Positions 39,001-53,800 of a stretch of DNA of 64,000 nucleotides are shown here, in pieces. Below the pieces are notes generated by a model. That model was not told where the DNA came from. It saw only the letters and a list, made by a program, of their open reading frames with translations, and ran no database searches. The first letter of the stretch is position 1, and every line of letters starts with the position of its first letter. The DNA is from Halisarca cf. caerulea (Eukaryota; Porifera; Demospongiae; Chondrillida; Halisarcidae), in assembly GCA_963170055.1 (NCBI GenBank), contig CAUJGJ010000049.1:131501-195500 (forward strand), read 5' to 3'. The translations under genes and the position numbers were made by a program.

Positions 39001-42000
39001 ATGTGTGTCCACTGGGAATGTACAGGGTGCTAGTGCCAAATATTGGTATTAGCACCAGCATATCCAACACTACACAAATACACCCACAATAGTTAAGAAA
39101 CTTCATGTGTGTCCACTGGGAAAGTGCGTGGTGCTAGTGCCAAATATTGGTATTAGCACCAGCATATCCATCACTACACAAATACGTCCACAGCACTTCG
39201 GAAAGGTCATGTGTGTCCACTGGGAATGTGCGTGGTGCTAGTGCCAAATATTGGTATTAGCACCACCATGTCCAACATTACACAAATACGCCCACAGTAG
39301 TTAAGAAACTTCATGTGTGTCCACTGGGAATGTGCGTGGTGCTAGTGCCAAATATTGGTATTAGCACCAGCATATCCAACACTACACAAATACGCCCACA
39401 GTAGTTAAGAAACTTCATGTGTGTCCACTGGGAATGTGCATGGTGCTAGTGCCAAATATTGGTGTTATCACCAACATATCAAACACTACACAAATACGCC
39501 CACAGCACTTCAGAAACTTCATGTGTGTCCACTGGGAATGTGCGTGGTGCTAGTGCCAAATATTGGTATTAGCACCAGCATATCCAACACTACACAAATA
39601 CGCCCACAGCACTTAAGAAAGGTCATGTGTGTCCACTGGGAATGTGCGTGGTGCTAGTGCCAAATATTGGTATTAGCACCAGCAAATCTAACATTACACA
39701 AATACGCCCACAGTAGTTAAGAAACTTCATGTGTGTCCACTGGGAATGTGCGTGGTGCTAGTGCCAAATATTGGTATTAGCACCAGCATATCCAACACTA
39801 CACAAATACGCCCACAGCACTTCAGAAACTTCATGTGTTTCCACTGGGAATGTGCGTGGTGCTAGTGCCAAATATTGGTATTAGCACCAGCATATCCAAC
39901 ACTACACAAATACGCCCACAGCACTTCAGAAAGGTAATTTGTGTCCACTGGCAATGTGCGTGGTGCTAGTGCCAAATATTGGTATTAGCACCAGCATATC
40001 CAACATTACACAAATACGCCCACAGTAGTTAAGAAACTTCATGTGTGTCCACTGGGAATGTGCGTGGTGCTAGTGCCAAATATTGGTATTAGCACCAGCA
40101 TATCCAACACTACACAAATACGCCCACAGCACTTCAGAAACTTCATGTGTGTCCACTGGGAATGTGCGTGGTGCTAGTGCCAAATATTGGTATTAGCACC
40201 AGCATATCCAACACTACACAAATACGCCCACAGCACTTCAGAAACTTCATGTGTGTCCACTGGGAAAGTGCTTGGTGCTATTGCCAAATATTGGTGTTAT
40301 CACCAACATATCCAACACTACACAAATACGCCCACAGCACTTCAGAAACTTCATGTGTATCCACTGGGAATGTGCGTGGTGCTAGTGCCAAATATTGGTA
40401 TTAGCACCAGCATATCCAACATTACACAAATACGCCCACAGTAGTTAAGAAACTTCATGTGTGTCCACTGGGAATGTGCATGGTGCTAGTGCCAAATATT
40501 GGTGTTATCACCAGCATATCCAACACTACACAAATACGCCCACAGCACTTCAGAAACTTCATGTGTGTCCACTGGGAATGTGCGTGATGTTAGTGCCAAA
40601 TATTGGTATTAGCACCAGCATATCCAACACTACACAAATACGCCCACAGCACTTCAGAAAGGTCATGTGTGTCCACTGGGAATGTGCGTGGTGCTAGTGC
40701 CATTATTGGTATTAGCACCAGCATATCCAACACTATACAAATACGCCCACAGCACTTCAGAAACTTTATGTGTGTCTACTGGGAAAGTGCGTGGTGCTAG
40801 TGCCAAATATTGGTATTAGCACCAGCATATCCATCACTACACAAATACGTCCACAGCACTTCCGAAAGGTCATGTGTGTCCACTGGGAATGTGCCTGGTG
40901 CTAGTGCCAAATATTGGTATTAGCACCACCATGTCCAACATTACACAAATACGCCCACAGTAGTTAAGAAACTTCATGTGTGTCCACTGGGAATGTGCGT
41001 GGTGCTAGTGCCAAATATTGGTATTAGCACCAGCATATCCAATACTACACAAATACGCCCACAGTAGTTAAGAAACTTCATGTGTGTCCACTGGGAATGT
41101 GCGTGGTGCTAGTGCCAAATATTGGTGTTATCACCAGCATATCCAACACTACACAAATACGCCCACAGCTCTTCAGAAACTTCATGTGTGTCCACTTGGA
41201 ATGTGCGTGGTGCTAGTGCCAAATATTGGTATTAGCACCAGCATATCCAACACTACACAAATACGCCCACAGCACTTCAGAAAGGTCATGTGTGTCCACT
41301 GGGAATGTGCGTGGTGCTAGTGCCAAATATTCGTATTAGCACCAGCATATCCAACATTACACAAATACGCCCACAGTAGTTAAGAAACTTCATGTGTGTC
41401 CACTGGGAATGTGCGTGGTGCTAGTGCCAAATATTGGTATTAGCACCAGCATATCCAACACTACACAAATACGCCCACAGTAGTTAAGAAACTTCATGTG
41501 TGTCCACTGGGAATGTGCGTGGTGCTAGTGCCAAATATTGGTGTTATCACCAGCATATCCAACACTACACAAATACGCCCACAGCACTTCAGAAACTTCA
41601 TGTGTGTCCACTGGGAATGTGCGTGGTGCTAGTGCCAAATTTTGGTATTAGCACCAGCATATACAACACTAAACAAATACACCCACAGTAGTTAAGAAAC
41701 TTCATGTATGTCCACTGGGAATGTACAGGGTGCTAGTGACAAATATTGGTGTTATCACCAGCATATCCATCACTACACAAATACGCCCACAGCACTTCAG
41801 AAAGGTCAAGTGTGTCCACTGGGAATGTGCGTGGTGCTAGTGCCAATTATTGGTATTAGCACCAGCATATCCAACACTACACAAATACGCCCACAGCACT
41901 TCAGAAACTTTATGTGTGTCCACTGGGAAAGTGCGTGGTGCTAGTGCCAAATATTGGTATTAGCACCAGCATATCCAACACTACACAAATACGCCCACAG

Positions 42001-44012
42001 TAGTTAAGAAACTTCATGTGTGTCCACTGGGAATGTGCGTGGTGCTAGTGCAAAATATTGGTATTAGCACCAGCATATCCAACACTACACAAATACGCCC
42101 ACAGCACTTCAGAAACTTTATGTGTGTCTACTGGGAAAGTGCGTGGTGCTAGTGCCAAATATTGGTATTAGCACCAGCATATCCATCACTACACAAATAC
42201 GTCCACAGCACTTCGGAAAGGTCATGTGTGTCCACTGGGAATGTGCCTGGTGCTAGTGCCAAATATTGGTATTAGCACCACCATGTCCAACATTACACAA
42301 ATACGCCCACAGTAGTTAAGAAACTTCATGTGTGTCCACTGGGAATGTGCGTGGTGCTAGTGCCAAATATTGGTATTAGCACCAGCATAACAATACTACA
42401 CAAATACGCCCACAGTAGTTAAGAAACTTCATGTGTGTCCACTGGGAATGTGCGTGGTGCTAGTGCCAAATATTGGTGTTATCACCAGCATATCCAACAC
42501 TACACAAATACGCCCACAGCACTTCAGAAACTTCATGTGTGTCCACTTGGAATGTGCGTGGTGCTAGTACCAAATATTGGTATTAGCACCAGCATATCCA
42601 ACACTACACAAATACGCCCACAGCACTTCAGAAAGGTCATGTGTGTCCACTGGGAATGTGCGTGGTTCTAGTGCCAAATATTCGTATTAGCACCAGCATA
42701 TCCAACATCACACAAATACGCCCACAGTAGTTAAGAAACTTCATGTGTGTCCACTGGGAATGTGCGTGGTGCTAGTGCCAAATTTTGGTATTAGCACCAG
42801 CATATACAACACTAAACAAATACACCCACAGTAGTTAAGAAACTTCATGTATGTCCACTGGGAATGTACAGGGTGCTAGTGCCAAATATTGGTGTTATCA
42901 CCAGCATATCCATCACTACACAAATACGCCCACAGCACTTCAGAAAGGTCAAGTGTGTCCACTGGGAATGTGCGTGGTGCTAGTGCCAATTATTGGTATT
43001 AGCACCAGCATATCCAACACTACACAAATACGCCCACAGCACTTCAGAAACTTTATGTGTGTCCACTGGGAAAGTGCGTGGTGCTAGTGCCAAATATTGG
43101 TATTAGCACCAGCATATCCAACACTACACAAATACGCCCACAGCACTTCAGGAACTTCATGTGTGTCTACTGGGAATGTGCGTGTTTCTAGTGCCAAATA
43201 TTGGTTTTTGACCAGCATATCCATCACTACACATACGCCCACAGCACTTCAGAAACTTCATGTGTATCCACTGGGAATATGTGTGGTGCTAGTGCCAAAT
43301 ATGGGTATTAGCACCAGCATATCCAACACTACACAAATACGCCCACAGTAGTTAAGAAACTTCATGTGTGTCCACTGGGAATGTGCGTGGTGCTAGTGCA
43401 AAATATTGGTATTAGCACCAGCATATCCAACACTACACAAATACACCCACAATACTTATGAAATTTCTTGTGTGTGTACTAGGAATGTGCGTGTTGCTAG
43501 TGCCAAATATTGGTATTAGCAACAGCATATCCAACACTGCACACATACGCCCATAGCATTTCAGTAACTTCATGTGTGTCCACTGGGAATGTGCGTGGTT
43601 TTAGTACCATATATTGGTCTTAGCACCAGCAAATCCAACACTACACAAATACGCTCACAGCAGTTCAGAAACTTCATGTGTGTTCACTGGGAATGTGCAT
43701 GATGTTAGTGCCAAATATTAGTCTTAGCACCATCATATCCAACACACACAAATACGCCCACAGCACTTCAGGAACTTCATGTGTGTATACTGGGAATGTG
43801 CGTGGTTCTAGTGCCAAATATCGGTATTAGCACCAGCATATCCAACAATACACGAATACGCCCACAGTTCTTAAGAAACTTCATGTGTGTCCACTGGGAA
43901 TGTGCGTGGTGCTAGTGCCAAATATCGGTATTAGCACCAGCATATCTAACACTACACAAATATCCCCACAGAACATCAGAAACTTGATGTGTGTCTGCTG
44001 GGAATGTTCGTA

Positions 44013-44072
44013 GGGGTTAGGGCTAGGGTTAGGGTTAGGATCAGTGTAAGGGTTATCCTAAGGTAACCTTTT
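44013..44072 (+). repeat. Telomere-like insert in a satellite monomer (copy 1)
   Basis: The monomer reads normally up to CTGGGAATGTTCGTA. It then has degenerate TTAGGG-type sequence (GGGGTTAGGGCTAGGG, TTAGGGTTAGG) and about 35 bp of flanking non-satellite DNA, including AAGGGTTATCC and AAGGTAACC, a weak inverted pair. The monomer resumes at CAAAATATTGG, in the palindrome. About 11 bp of monomer were replaced by about 60 bp. The G-rich strand is the plus strand. Confidence 0.85.
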
Positions 44073-45305
44073 TCAAAATATTGGTCTTAACACCACCATA
44101 TTTAAAACTACACAGATATGCCCGCAACACTTCAGAAATTTCATGTGAGGGAATGCGCGTGGTGCTAGCGCCAAATATTTGTATTAGCACCAGCATATCC
44201 AACACTACACAAATACGCCCACAGCACTTCAGAAACTTCATGTGTGTCCACTGGGAATGTGCGTGGTGCTAGTGCCAAATATTGGTATTAGCACCAGCAT
44301 ATCCAACACTACACAAATACGCCCACAGTAGTTAAGAAACTTCATGTGTGTCCACTGGGAATGTGCGTGGTGCTAGTGCCAAATATTGGTATTAGCACCA
44401 GCATATCCAACACTACACAAATACGCCCACAGCACTTCAGAAACTTCATGTGTGTCCACTGGGAATGTGCGTGGTGCTAGTGCCAAATATTGGTATTAGC
44501 ACCAGCATGTCCAACACTACACAAATGCGCCCACAGTAGTTAAGAAACTTCATTTGTATCCACTGGGAATATGTGTGGTGCTAGATCCAAATATGGGTAT
44601 TAGCACCAGCATATCCAACACTACACAAATAGGCCCACAGCACTTCAGAAAGGTCATGTGTGTCCACTGGGAATGTGCGTGGTGCTAGTGCCAAATATTG
44701 GTATTAGCACCAGCATATCCAACACTACACAAATACACCCACAATACTTATGAAATTTCTTGTGTGTCTACTAGGAATGTGCGTGTTGCTAGTGCCAAAT
44801 ATTGGTATTAGCAACAGCATATCCAACACTGCACACATACGCCCACAGCATTTCAGTAACTTCATGTGTGTCCACTGGGAATGTGCGTGGTTTTAGTACC
44901 ATATATTGGTCTTAGCACCAGCAAATCCAACACTACACAAATACGCTCACAGCAGTTCAGAAACTTCATGTTCGTCCACTGGGAATGTGCATGGTGCATG
45001 TGCTAAATATAGGTATTAGCACCATCATATCCAACACTACACAAATACGCCCACAGCACTTCAGAAACTTCATGTGTGTATACTGGGAATGTGCGTGGTT
45101 CTAGTACCAAATATCGGTATTAGCACCAGCATATCCAACAATACACGAATACGCCCACAGCTCTTAAGAAACTTCATGTGTGTCCACTGGGAATGTGCGT
45201 GGTGCTAGTGCCAAATATCGGTATTAGCACCAGCATATCTAACACTACACAAATATCCCCACAGCACATCAGAAACTTGATGTGTGTCTGCTGGGAATGT
45301 TCGTA

Positions 45306-45365
45306 GGGGTTAGGGCTAGGGTTAGGGTTAGGATCAGTGTAAGGGTTATCCTAAGGTAACCTTTT
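45306..45365 (+). repeat. Telomere-like insert in a satellite monomer (copy 2)
   Basis: Nearly identical to the insert 1,293 bp upstream and at the same monomer position, differing near its right end (CTTTTGCAAAATATT here against CTTTTTCAAAATATT). It is a product of the block duplication rather than an independent insertion. Confidence 0.85.
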
Positions 45366-46559
45366 GCAAAATATTGGTCTTAACACCGCCATATTTAAAA
45401 CTACACAGATATGCCCGCAACACTTCAGAAATTTCATGTGAGGGAATGCGCGTGGTGCTAGCGCCAAATATTTGTATTAGCACCAGCATATCCAACACTA
45501 CACAAATACGCCCACAGCACTTCAGAAACTTCATGTGTGTCCACTGGGAATGTGCGTGGTGCTAGTGCCAAATATTGGTATTAGCACCAGCATATCCAAC
45601 ACTACACAAATACGCCCACAGCAGTTTAGAAACTTCATGTGTGTCCACTGGGAATGTGCGTGGTGCTAGTGCCAAATTTCAGTATTAGCACCAGCATATC
45701 CAACACTACACATATACGCCCACAGCACATCAGAAACTTCATGTGTATCCACTGGGAATATGTGTGGTGCTAGTGACAAATATTGGTATTAAAACCAGCA
45801 TATCCAACACTACACAAATACGCCCACAGCACTTCAGAAACTTCATGTGTGTCCACTGGGAATGTGCGTGGTGCTAGTGCCAAATATTGGTATTAGCACC
45901 AGCATATCCAACACTACACAAATACGCCCACAGCAATTCAGAAACTTCATGTGTGTCCACTGGGAATGTGCGTGGTGCTAGTGCCAAATATCGGTATTAG
46001 CACCAGCATATCCAACACTACACATATACGCCCACAGCACATCAGAAACTTCATGTGTATCCACTGGGAATATGTGTGGTGCTAGTGACAAATATTGGTA
46101 TTAGCACCAGCATATCCAACACTACACAAATGCGCCCCCAGTAGTTAAGAAACTTCATGTATATCCACTGGGAATATGTGTGGTGCTAGTGCCAAATTTG
46201 GGTATTAGCACCAGCATATCCAACACTACACAAATACGCCCACAGCACTACAGAAACTTCATGTGTGTCCACTGGGAATGTGCGTGGTGCTAGTGCCAAA
46301 TATTGGTATTAGCACCAGCATATCCAACACTTCACAAATACGCCCACAGCAGTTAAGAAACTTCATGTGTGTCCACTGGGAATGTGCGTGGTGCTAGTGC
46401 CAAATATTGGTATTAGCACCAGCATATCCAACACTACACAAATACGCCCATAGCACTTCAGAAACTTCATGTGTGTCCACTGGGAATGTGCGTGGTGCTA
46501 GTGCCAAATATTGGTATTAGCACCAGCATATCCAACACTACACAAATACGCCCACAGCA

Positions 46560-49260
46560 CTTCAGAAAGGTCATGTGTGTCCACTGGGAATGTGCGTGGT
46601 GCTAGTGCCAAATATTGGTATTAGCACCAGCATATCCAATACTACACAAATGCGCCCACAGTAGTTAAGAAACTTCATGTGTGTCCACTGGGAATGTGCG
46701 TGGTGCTAGTGCCAAATATTGGTATTAGCACAAGCATATCCAACACTACACAAATACGCCCACAGCACTTCAGAAACTTCATGTGTGTCCACTGGGAATG
46801 TGCGTGGTGCTAGTGCCAAATATTGGTATTAGCACCAGCATATTCAACACTACACAAATACGCCCACAGATCTTCAGAAACTTCATGTGTGTCCACTGGG
46901 AATGTGCGTGGTGCTAGTGCCAAATATTGGTATTAGCACCAGCATTACCAACACTATACAAATACGCCCACAGCACTTAATAAACTTTATGTATGTCCAC
47001 TGGGAATGTGCGTGGTGCTAGTGCCAAATATTGGTATTAGCTCCAGTATATCCCACATTGCACAAAAACGCCCACAGCACTTCAGACACTTCATGTGTGT
47101 CAATTGGGAATGTGCATGCTTCTATTACCAAATATTTTTATTAGCACCAGTATATCCAACGCTGCACACATACGCCCACAGCACTTCAGTAACTTCATGT
47201 GTGTCTAGTGGGAATGTGCGTGGTTTTAGTACCAAATATTGGTCTTAGCACCAGCATGTCCAACACTACACAAATACGCTCACAGCAGTTCAGAAACTTC
47301 ATGTGTGTCCACTGGGAATGTGCGTGGTGCTAGTGCCAAATATTGGTATTAGCACAAGCATATCCAACAGTGCACAAATACACCCACAGTACTTATGAAA
47401 TTTCATGTGTGTCAACTAGGAATGTGTGTGGTGCTAGTGCTAAACATTGGTATTAGCATTAGCATATCCAACACTACACAAATGCACTCACAGCAATTCA
47501 AAATCTTCATGGGTGTCCACTGGGAATGTGGGTGGTGCTAGTGCCAAGTATTGGTATTAGCACCAGTATATCCCACATTGCACAAAAACGCCCACAGCAC
47601 TTCAGACACTTCATGTGTGTCAATTGCGAATGTGCATGGTGCAATTCCCAAATATTTTTATCAGCGCCAGCATATCCAACATTACACAAATACGCTCAAA
47701 TCACTTCAGAAACTTCATGTGTGTCCACTGGGAATGTGCGTGGTGCTAGTGCCAAATATTGGTATTAACACCAGCATATTCAACACTACACAAATACGCC
47801 CACAGATCTTCAGTAACTTCATGTGTGTCCACTGGGAATGTGCGTGGTGCTAGTGCCAAATATTGGTATTAGCACCAGCATATCCAACACTACACAAATA
47901 CGCCCACAGCACTTCAGAAAGGTCATGTGTGTCCACTGGGAATGTGCGTGGTGCTAGTGCCAAATATTGGTATTAGCACCAGCATATCCAATACTACACA
48001 AATGCGCCCACAGTAGTTAAGAAACTTCATGTGTGTCCACTGGGAATGTGCGTGGTGCTAGTGCCAAATATTGGTATTAGCACAAGCATATCCAACACTA
48101 CACAAATACGCCCACAGCACTTCAGAAACTTCATGTGTGTCCACTGGGAATGTGCGTGGTGCTAGTGCCAAATATTGGTATTAGCACCAGCATATTCAAC
48201 ACTACACAAATACGCCCACAGATCTTCAGAAACTTCATGTGTGTCCACTGGGAATGTGCGTGGTGCTAGTGCCAAATATTGGTATTAGCACCAGCATTAC
48301 CAACACTATACAAATACGCCCACAGCACTTAATAAACTTTATGTATGTCCACTGGGAATGTGCGTGGTGCTAGTGCCAAATATTGGTATTAGCTCCAGTA
48401 TATCCCACATTGCACAAAAACGCCCACAGCACTTCAGACACTTCATGTGTGTCAATTGGGAATGTGCATGCTTCTATTACCAAATATTTTTATTAGCACC
48501 AGCATATCCAACGCTGCACACATACGCCCACAGCACTTCAGTAACTTCATGTGTGTCTAGTGGGAATGTGCGTGGTTTTAGTACCAAATATTGGTCTTAG
48601 CACCAGCATGTCCAACACTACACAAATACGCTCACAGCAGTTCAGAAACTTCATGTGTGTCCACTGGGAATGTGCGTGGTGCTAGTGCCAAATATTGGTA
48701 TTAGCACAAGCATATCCAACAGTGCACAAATACACCCACAGTACTTATGAAATTTCATGTGTGTCAACTAGGAATGTGTGTGGTGCTAGTGCTAAACATT
48801 GGTATTAGCATTAGCATATCCAACACTACACAAATGCACTCACAGCAATTCAAAATCTTCATGGGTGTCCACTGGGAATGTGGGTGGTGCTAGTGCCAAG
48901 TATTGGTATTAGCACCAGTATATCCCACATTGCACAAAAACGCCCACAGCACTTCAGACACTTCATGTGTGTCAATTGGGAATGTGCATGGTGCAATTCC
49001 CAAATATTTTTATCAGCGCCAGCATATCCAACATTACACAAATACGCTCAAATCACTTCAGAAACTTCATGTGTGTCCACTGGGAATGTGCGTGGTGCTA
49101 GTGCCAAATATTGGTATTAACACCAGCATATTCAACACTATACAAATACGCCCACAGATCTTCAGTAACTTCATGTGTGTCCACTGGGAATGTGCGTGGT
49201 TCTAGCGCCAAATATTGGTATTAGCACCAGCATATCCAACACTACACAAATGCACACACA
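46560..49260 (+). repeat. Higher-order repeat, 1,352 bp (13 monomers), two full copies and a partial third
   Basis: Variant monomers at 47,006 and 47,507 recur at 48,358 and 48,859 (offset exactly 13 x 104). Shared private features include AGCTCCAGTATATCCCAC, CATGCTTCTATTACC, GGGTGTCCACTGGGAATGTGGG and CAATTCCCAAATATTTTTATC. Part of the same block restarts at about 49,370 with a 1,456-bp offset from copy 2, one monomer longer. Near 49,890-50,430 it switches to a segment matching about 46,040-46,600. Confidence 0.87.
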
Positions 49261-50879
49261 GCAATTCAAAAACTTCATGTGTGTCCACTGGGAATGTGCG
49301 TGGTGCTAGTGCCAAATATTGGTATTAACACCAGCATATTCAACACTTCACAAATACGCCCACAGCACTTCAGAAAGGTCATGTGTGTCCACTGGGAATG
49401 TGCGTGGTGCTAGTGCCAAATATTGGTATTAGCACCAGCATATCCAATACTACACAAATGCGCCCACAGTAGTTAAGAAACTTCATGTGTGTCCACTGGG
49501 AATGTGCGTGGTGCTAGTGCCAAATATTGGTATTAGCACAAGCATATCCAACACTACACAAATACGCCCACAGCACTTCAGAAACTTCATGTGTGTCCAC
49601 TGGGAATGTGCGTGGTGCTAGTGCCAAATATTGGTATTAGCACCAGCATATTCAACACTACACAAATACGCCCACAGATCTTCAGAAACTTCATGTGTGT
49701 CCACTGGGAATGTGCGTGGTGCTAGTGCCAAATATTGGTATTAGCATCAGCATTACCAACACTATACAAATACGCCCACAGCACTTAATAAACTTTATGT
49801 ATGTCCACTGGGAATGTGCGTGGTGCTAGTGCCAAATATTGGTATTAGCTCCAGTATATCCCACATTGCACAAAAACGCCCACAGCACTTCAGAAACTTC
49901 ATGTGTATCCACTGGGAATATGTGTGGTGCTAGTGACAAATATTGGTATTAGCACCAGCATATCCAACACTACACAAATGCGCCCACAGTAGTTAAGAAA
50001 CTTCATGTATATCCACTGGGAATATGTGTGGTGCTAGTGCCAAATTTGGGTATTAGCACCAGCATATCCAACACTACACAAATACGCCCACAGCACTACA
50101 GAAACTTCATGTGTGTCCACTGGGAATGTGCGTGGTGCTAGTGCCAAATATTGGTATTAGCACCAGCATATCCAACACTTCACAAATACGCCCACAGCAG
50201 TTAAGAAACTTCATGTGTGTCCACTGGGAATGTGCGTGGTGCTAGTGCCAAATATTGGTATTAGCACCAGCATATCCAACACTACACAAATACGCCCACA
50301 GCACTTCAGAAACTTCATGTGTGTCCACTGGGAATGTGCGTGGTGCTAGTGCCAAATATTGGTATTAGCACCAGCATATCCAACACTACACAAATACGCC
50401 CACAGCACTTCAGAAAGGTCATGTGTGTCCACTGGGAATGTGCGTGGTGCTAGCGCCATATATTGGTATTAGCACCAGCATATCCAACACTGCACACATA
50501 CGCCTATAGCACTTCAGTAACTTCATGTGTGTCCACTGGGAATGTGCGTGGTTTTAGTACCAAATATTGGTCTTAGCACCGGCATATCCAACACTACACA
50601 AATACGCTCACAGCACTTCAGGAACTTCATGTGTGTCCACTGGGAATGTGCGTTGTGCTAGTGCCAAATATTGGTATTAGCACCAGCATATCCAACACTA
50701 CACAAATACGCCCACAGCACTTAGGAACTTCATGTGTGTCCACTGGGAATGTGCGTGGTGCTAGTGCCAAATATTAGTTTTAGCACCAGCATATCCAACA
50801 CTACACAAATACACCCACAGTACTTATGAAAATTCATGTGTGTCTATTAGGAATATGCGTGGTGCTAGTGCCAAATATT

Positions 50880-53800
50880 GGTATTAGCACGAGCTTATGC
50901 AACTCTACACAAATACGCTCACAGATCTTTAGAAACTTCATGTGTGTCCACTGGGAATGTGCGTGGTGCTAGTGCCAAATATTGGTATTAGCACCAGCAT
51001 ATCCAACACTACACAAATACGCCCACAGCACTTCAGAAACTTCATGTGTGTCCACTGGGAATGTGCATGGTGCTAGTGCCAAATATTAGTCTTAGCACCA
51101 TCATATCCAACACTACACAAATACGCTCACAGTACTTCAGAAACTTCATGTGTGTCCACTGGGAATGTGCATGGTGCTAGTGCCTAATGTTGGTATTAGC
51201 ACAAGCATATCTAACAGCGCACAGATACACCCACAGTACTTATGAAATTTCATGTGTGTCAACTAGGAATGTGCGTGGTGCTAGTGCCAAATATTGGTAT
51301 TAGCATTAGCATATCCAACACTACACAAATGCACTCACAGCAATTCAAAATCTTCATGTGTGTCCACTGGGAATGTGGGTGGTGCTAGTGCCAAATATTG
51401 GTCTTAGCACCAGCATATTCAACACTACACAAATACGCCCACAGTACTTATTAAACTTTATGTATGTCCACTGGGAATGTGCGTGGTGCTAGTGCCAAGT
51501 ATTGGTATTAGCACCAGTATATCCCACATTGCACAAAAACGCCCACAGCACTTCAGACACTTCATGTGTGTCAATTGGGAATGTGCATGGTGCAATTCCC
51601 AAATATTTTTATTAGCGCCAGCATATCCAACATTACACAAATACGCTCAAATCACTTCAGAAACTTCATGTGTGTCCACTGGGAATGTGCGTGGTGCTAG
51701 TGCCAAATATTGGTATTAGCACCAGCATATCCAACACTACACAAATACACCCACAGAACTTCGGAAACTTCATGTGTGTCCTCTGGAAATGTGCGTGGTG
51801 CTATTGCCTAACATTGGTATTAGCACCAGCATATCCAACACTACACACATACGCCCACAGTACTTCAGAAACTTCATGTGTGTCCACTAGGAATGTGCGT
51901 GGTGCTAGTGCCAAATAGTGGTCTTAGCACCAGCATATCCAACACTACACAAATACGCTCACAGATCTTCAGAAAGGTCATGTGTGTCCACTGGGAATGT
52001 GCGTGGTGCTAGTGCTAAATATTGGTATTAGCACCAGCATATCCAACACTACACAAATATACTTACAGTACTTATGAAAATTCATGTGTGTCTACTAGGA
52101 ATGTGCGTGGTGCTAGTACCAAATATTGGTATTAGCACCAGCATATCCAACACTGCACAAAAACGCCCACTGCACTTCAGAAACTTCATTTGTTTCAATT
52201 GTGAATGTGCGTGGTGCTAGTACCAAATATTGGTATTAGCACCAGCATATCCAACAGTACACAAATACGCCCACAGCACTTCAGGAACTTCATGTGTGTC
52301 CACTGGGAATGTGCGTTGTGCTAGTGCCAAATATTAGTTTTAGCACCAGCATATCCAACACTACACAAATACACCCACAGTACTTATGAAATTAATGTGT
52401 GTCTACTAGGAATGTGTGTGGTGCTAGTGCCAAATATTGGTATTAGCACCAGCATATCCAACACTACACAAATGTACTCACAGCAATTCAAAAACTTCAT
52501 GTGTGTCCACTGGGAATGTGCGTGGTGCTAGTGCCAAATATTAGTTTTAGCACCAGCATATCCAACACTACACAAATACACCCACAGTACTTATGAAAAT
52601 TCATGTGTGTCTACTAGGAATGTGTGTGGTGCTAGTGCCAAATATTGGTATTAGCACCAGCATATCCAACACTACACAAATGTACTCACAGCAATTCAAA
52701 AACTTCATGTGTGTCCACTGGGATTGTGGGTGGTGCTAGTTCCAAATATTGGTATTAGCACAAGCATATCCAACGCTACACAAATACACCCACAGTACTT
52801 ATGAAATTTCATGTGTGTCTACTAGGAATGTGCGTGGTGCTAGTGCCAAATATTGGTATTAGCACGAGCTAATGTAACTCTACACATATACGCTCACAGA
52901 TCTTTAGAAACTTCATGTGTGTCCACTGGGAATGTGCGTGGTGCTAGTGCCAAATATTGGTATTAGCACCAGCATATCCAACACTACACAAATACGCCCA
53001 CAGCACTTCAGTAACTTCATGTGTGTCCACTGGGAATGTGCATGGTGCTAGTGCCAAATATTAGTCTTAGCATTAGCATATCCAACACTACACAAATACG
53101 CTCACAGATATTCAGAAACTTCATGTGTGTCAATTGGAATGTGCGTGGTGCTAGTGCCAAATATTGGTATTAGCACGAGCTTATGCAACTCTACACAAAT
53201 ACGCTCACAGATCTTTAGAAACTTCATGTGTGTCCACTGGGAATGTGCGTGGTGCTAGTGCCAAATATTGGTATTAGCACCAGCATATCCAACACTACAC
53301 AAATACGCCCACAGCACTTCAGAAACTTCATGTGTGTCCACTGGGAATGTGCATGGTGCTAGTGCCAAATATTAGTCTTAGCACCATCATATCCAACACT
53401 ACACAAATACGCTCACAGTACTTCAGAAACTTCATGTGTGTCCACTGGGAATGTGCATGGTGCTAGTGCCTAATGTTGGTATTAGCACAAGCATATCTAA
53501 CAGCGCACAGATACACCCACAGTACTTATGAAATTTCATGTGTGTCAACTAGGAATGTGCGTGGTGCTAGTGCCAAATATTGGTATTAGCATTAGCATAT
53601 CCAACACTACACAAATGCACTCACAGCAATTCAAAATCTTCATGTGTGTCCACTGGGAATGTGGGTGGTGCTAGTGCCAAATATTGGTATTAGCACCAGC
53701 ATATCCAACACTGCACAAAAACGCCCACTGCACTTCAGAAACTTCATTTGTTTCAATTGTGAATGTGCGTGGTGCTAGTACCAAATATTGGTATTAGCAC

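Larger units (their letters stand above)
19866..43140 (+). repeat. 104-bp satellite array, domain 5 (largest homogeneous core)
   Basis: About 224 near-canonical monomers. A third subtype is characteristic: GTGCATGGTGCTAG followed by TTGGTGTTATCACCA, which weakens the palindrome. It typically precedes monomers with CACTTCAGAAACTTC and then CACTTCAGAAAGGTC tails, giving repeated multi-monomer groupings. Spacing between equivalent subtypes is almost always an exact multiple of 104 (208, 312, 416, 520, 624). Nested HORs of 520, 1,143 and 4,680 bp are listed separately. Confidence 0.96.
43250..45600 (+). repeat. Higher-order repeat, 1,292-1,293 bp, two copies, each with a telomere-like insert
   Basis: ACACCCACAATACTTATG at 43,443 recurs 1,292 bp on; GGAATATGTGTGG near 43,275 and the TTTTAGTACCATATATTGG monomer follow the same offset; the telomere-like insert follows at 1,293. 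The length is 12 monomers plus the extra length of the insert. Because both copies have the insert at the same base, it was present before the block duplicated. A few private differences have since accumulated. Confidence 0.87.
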
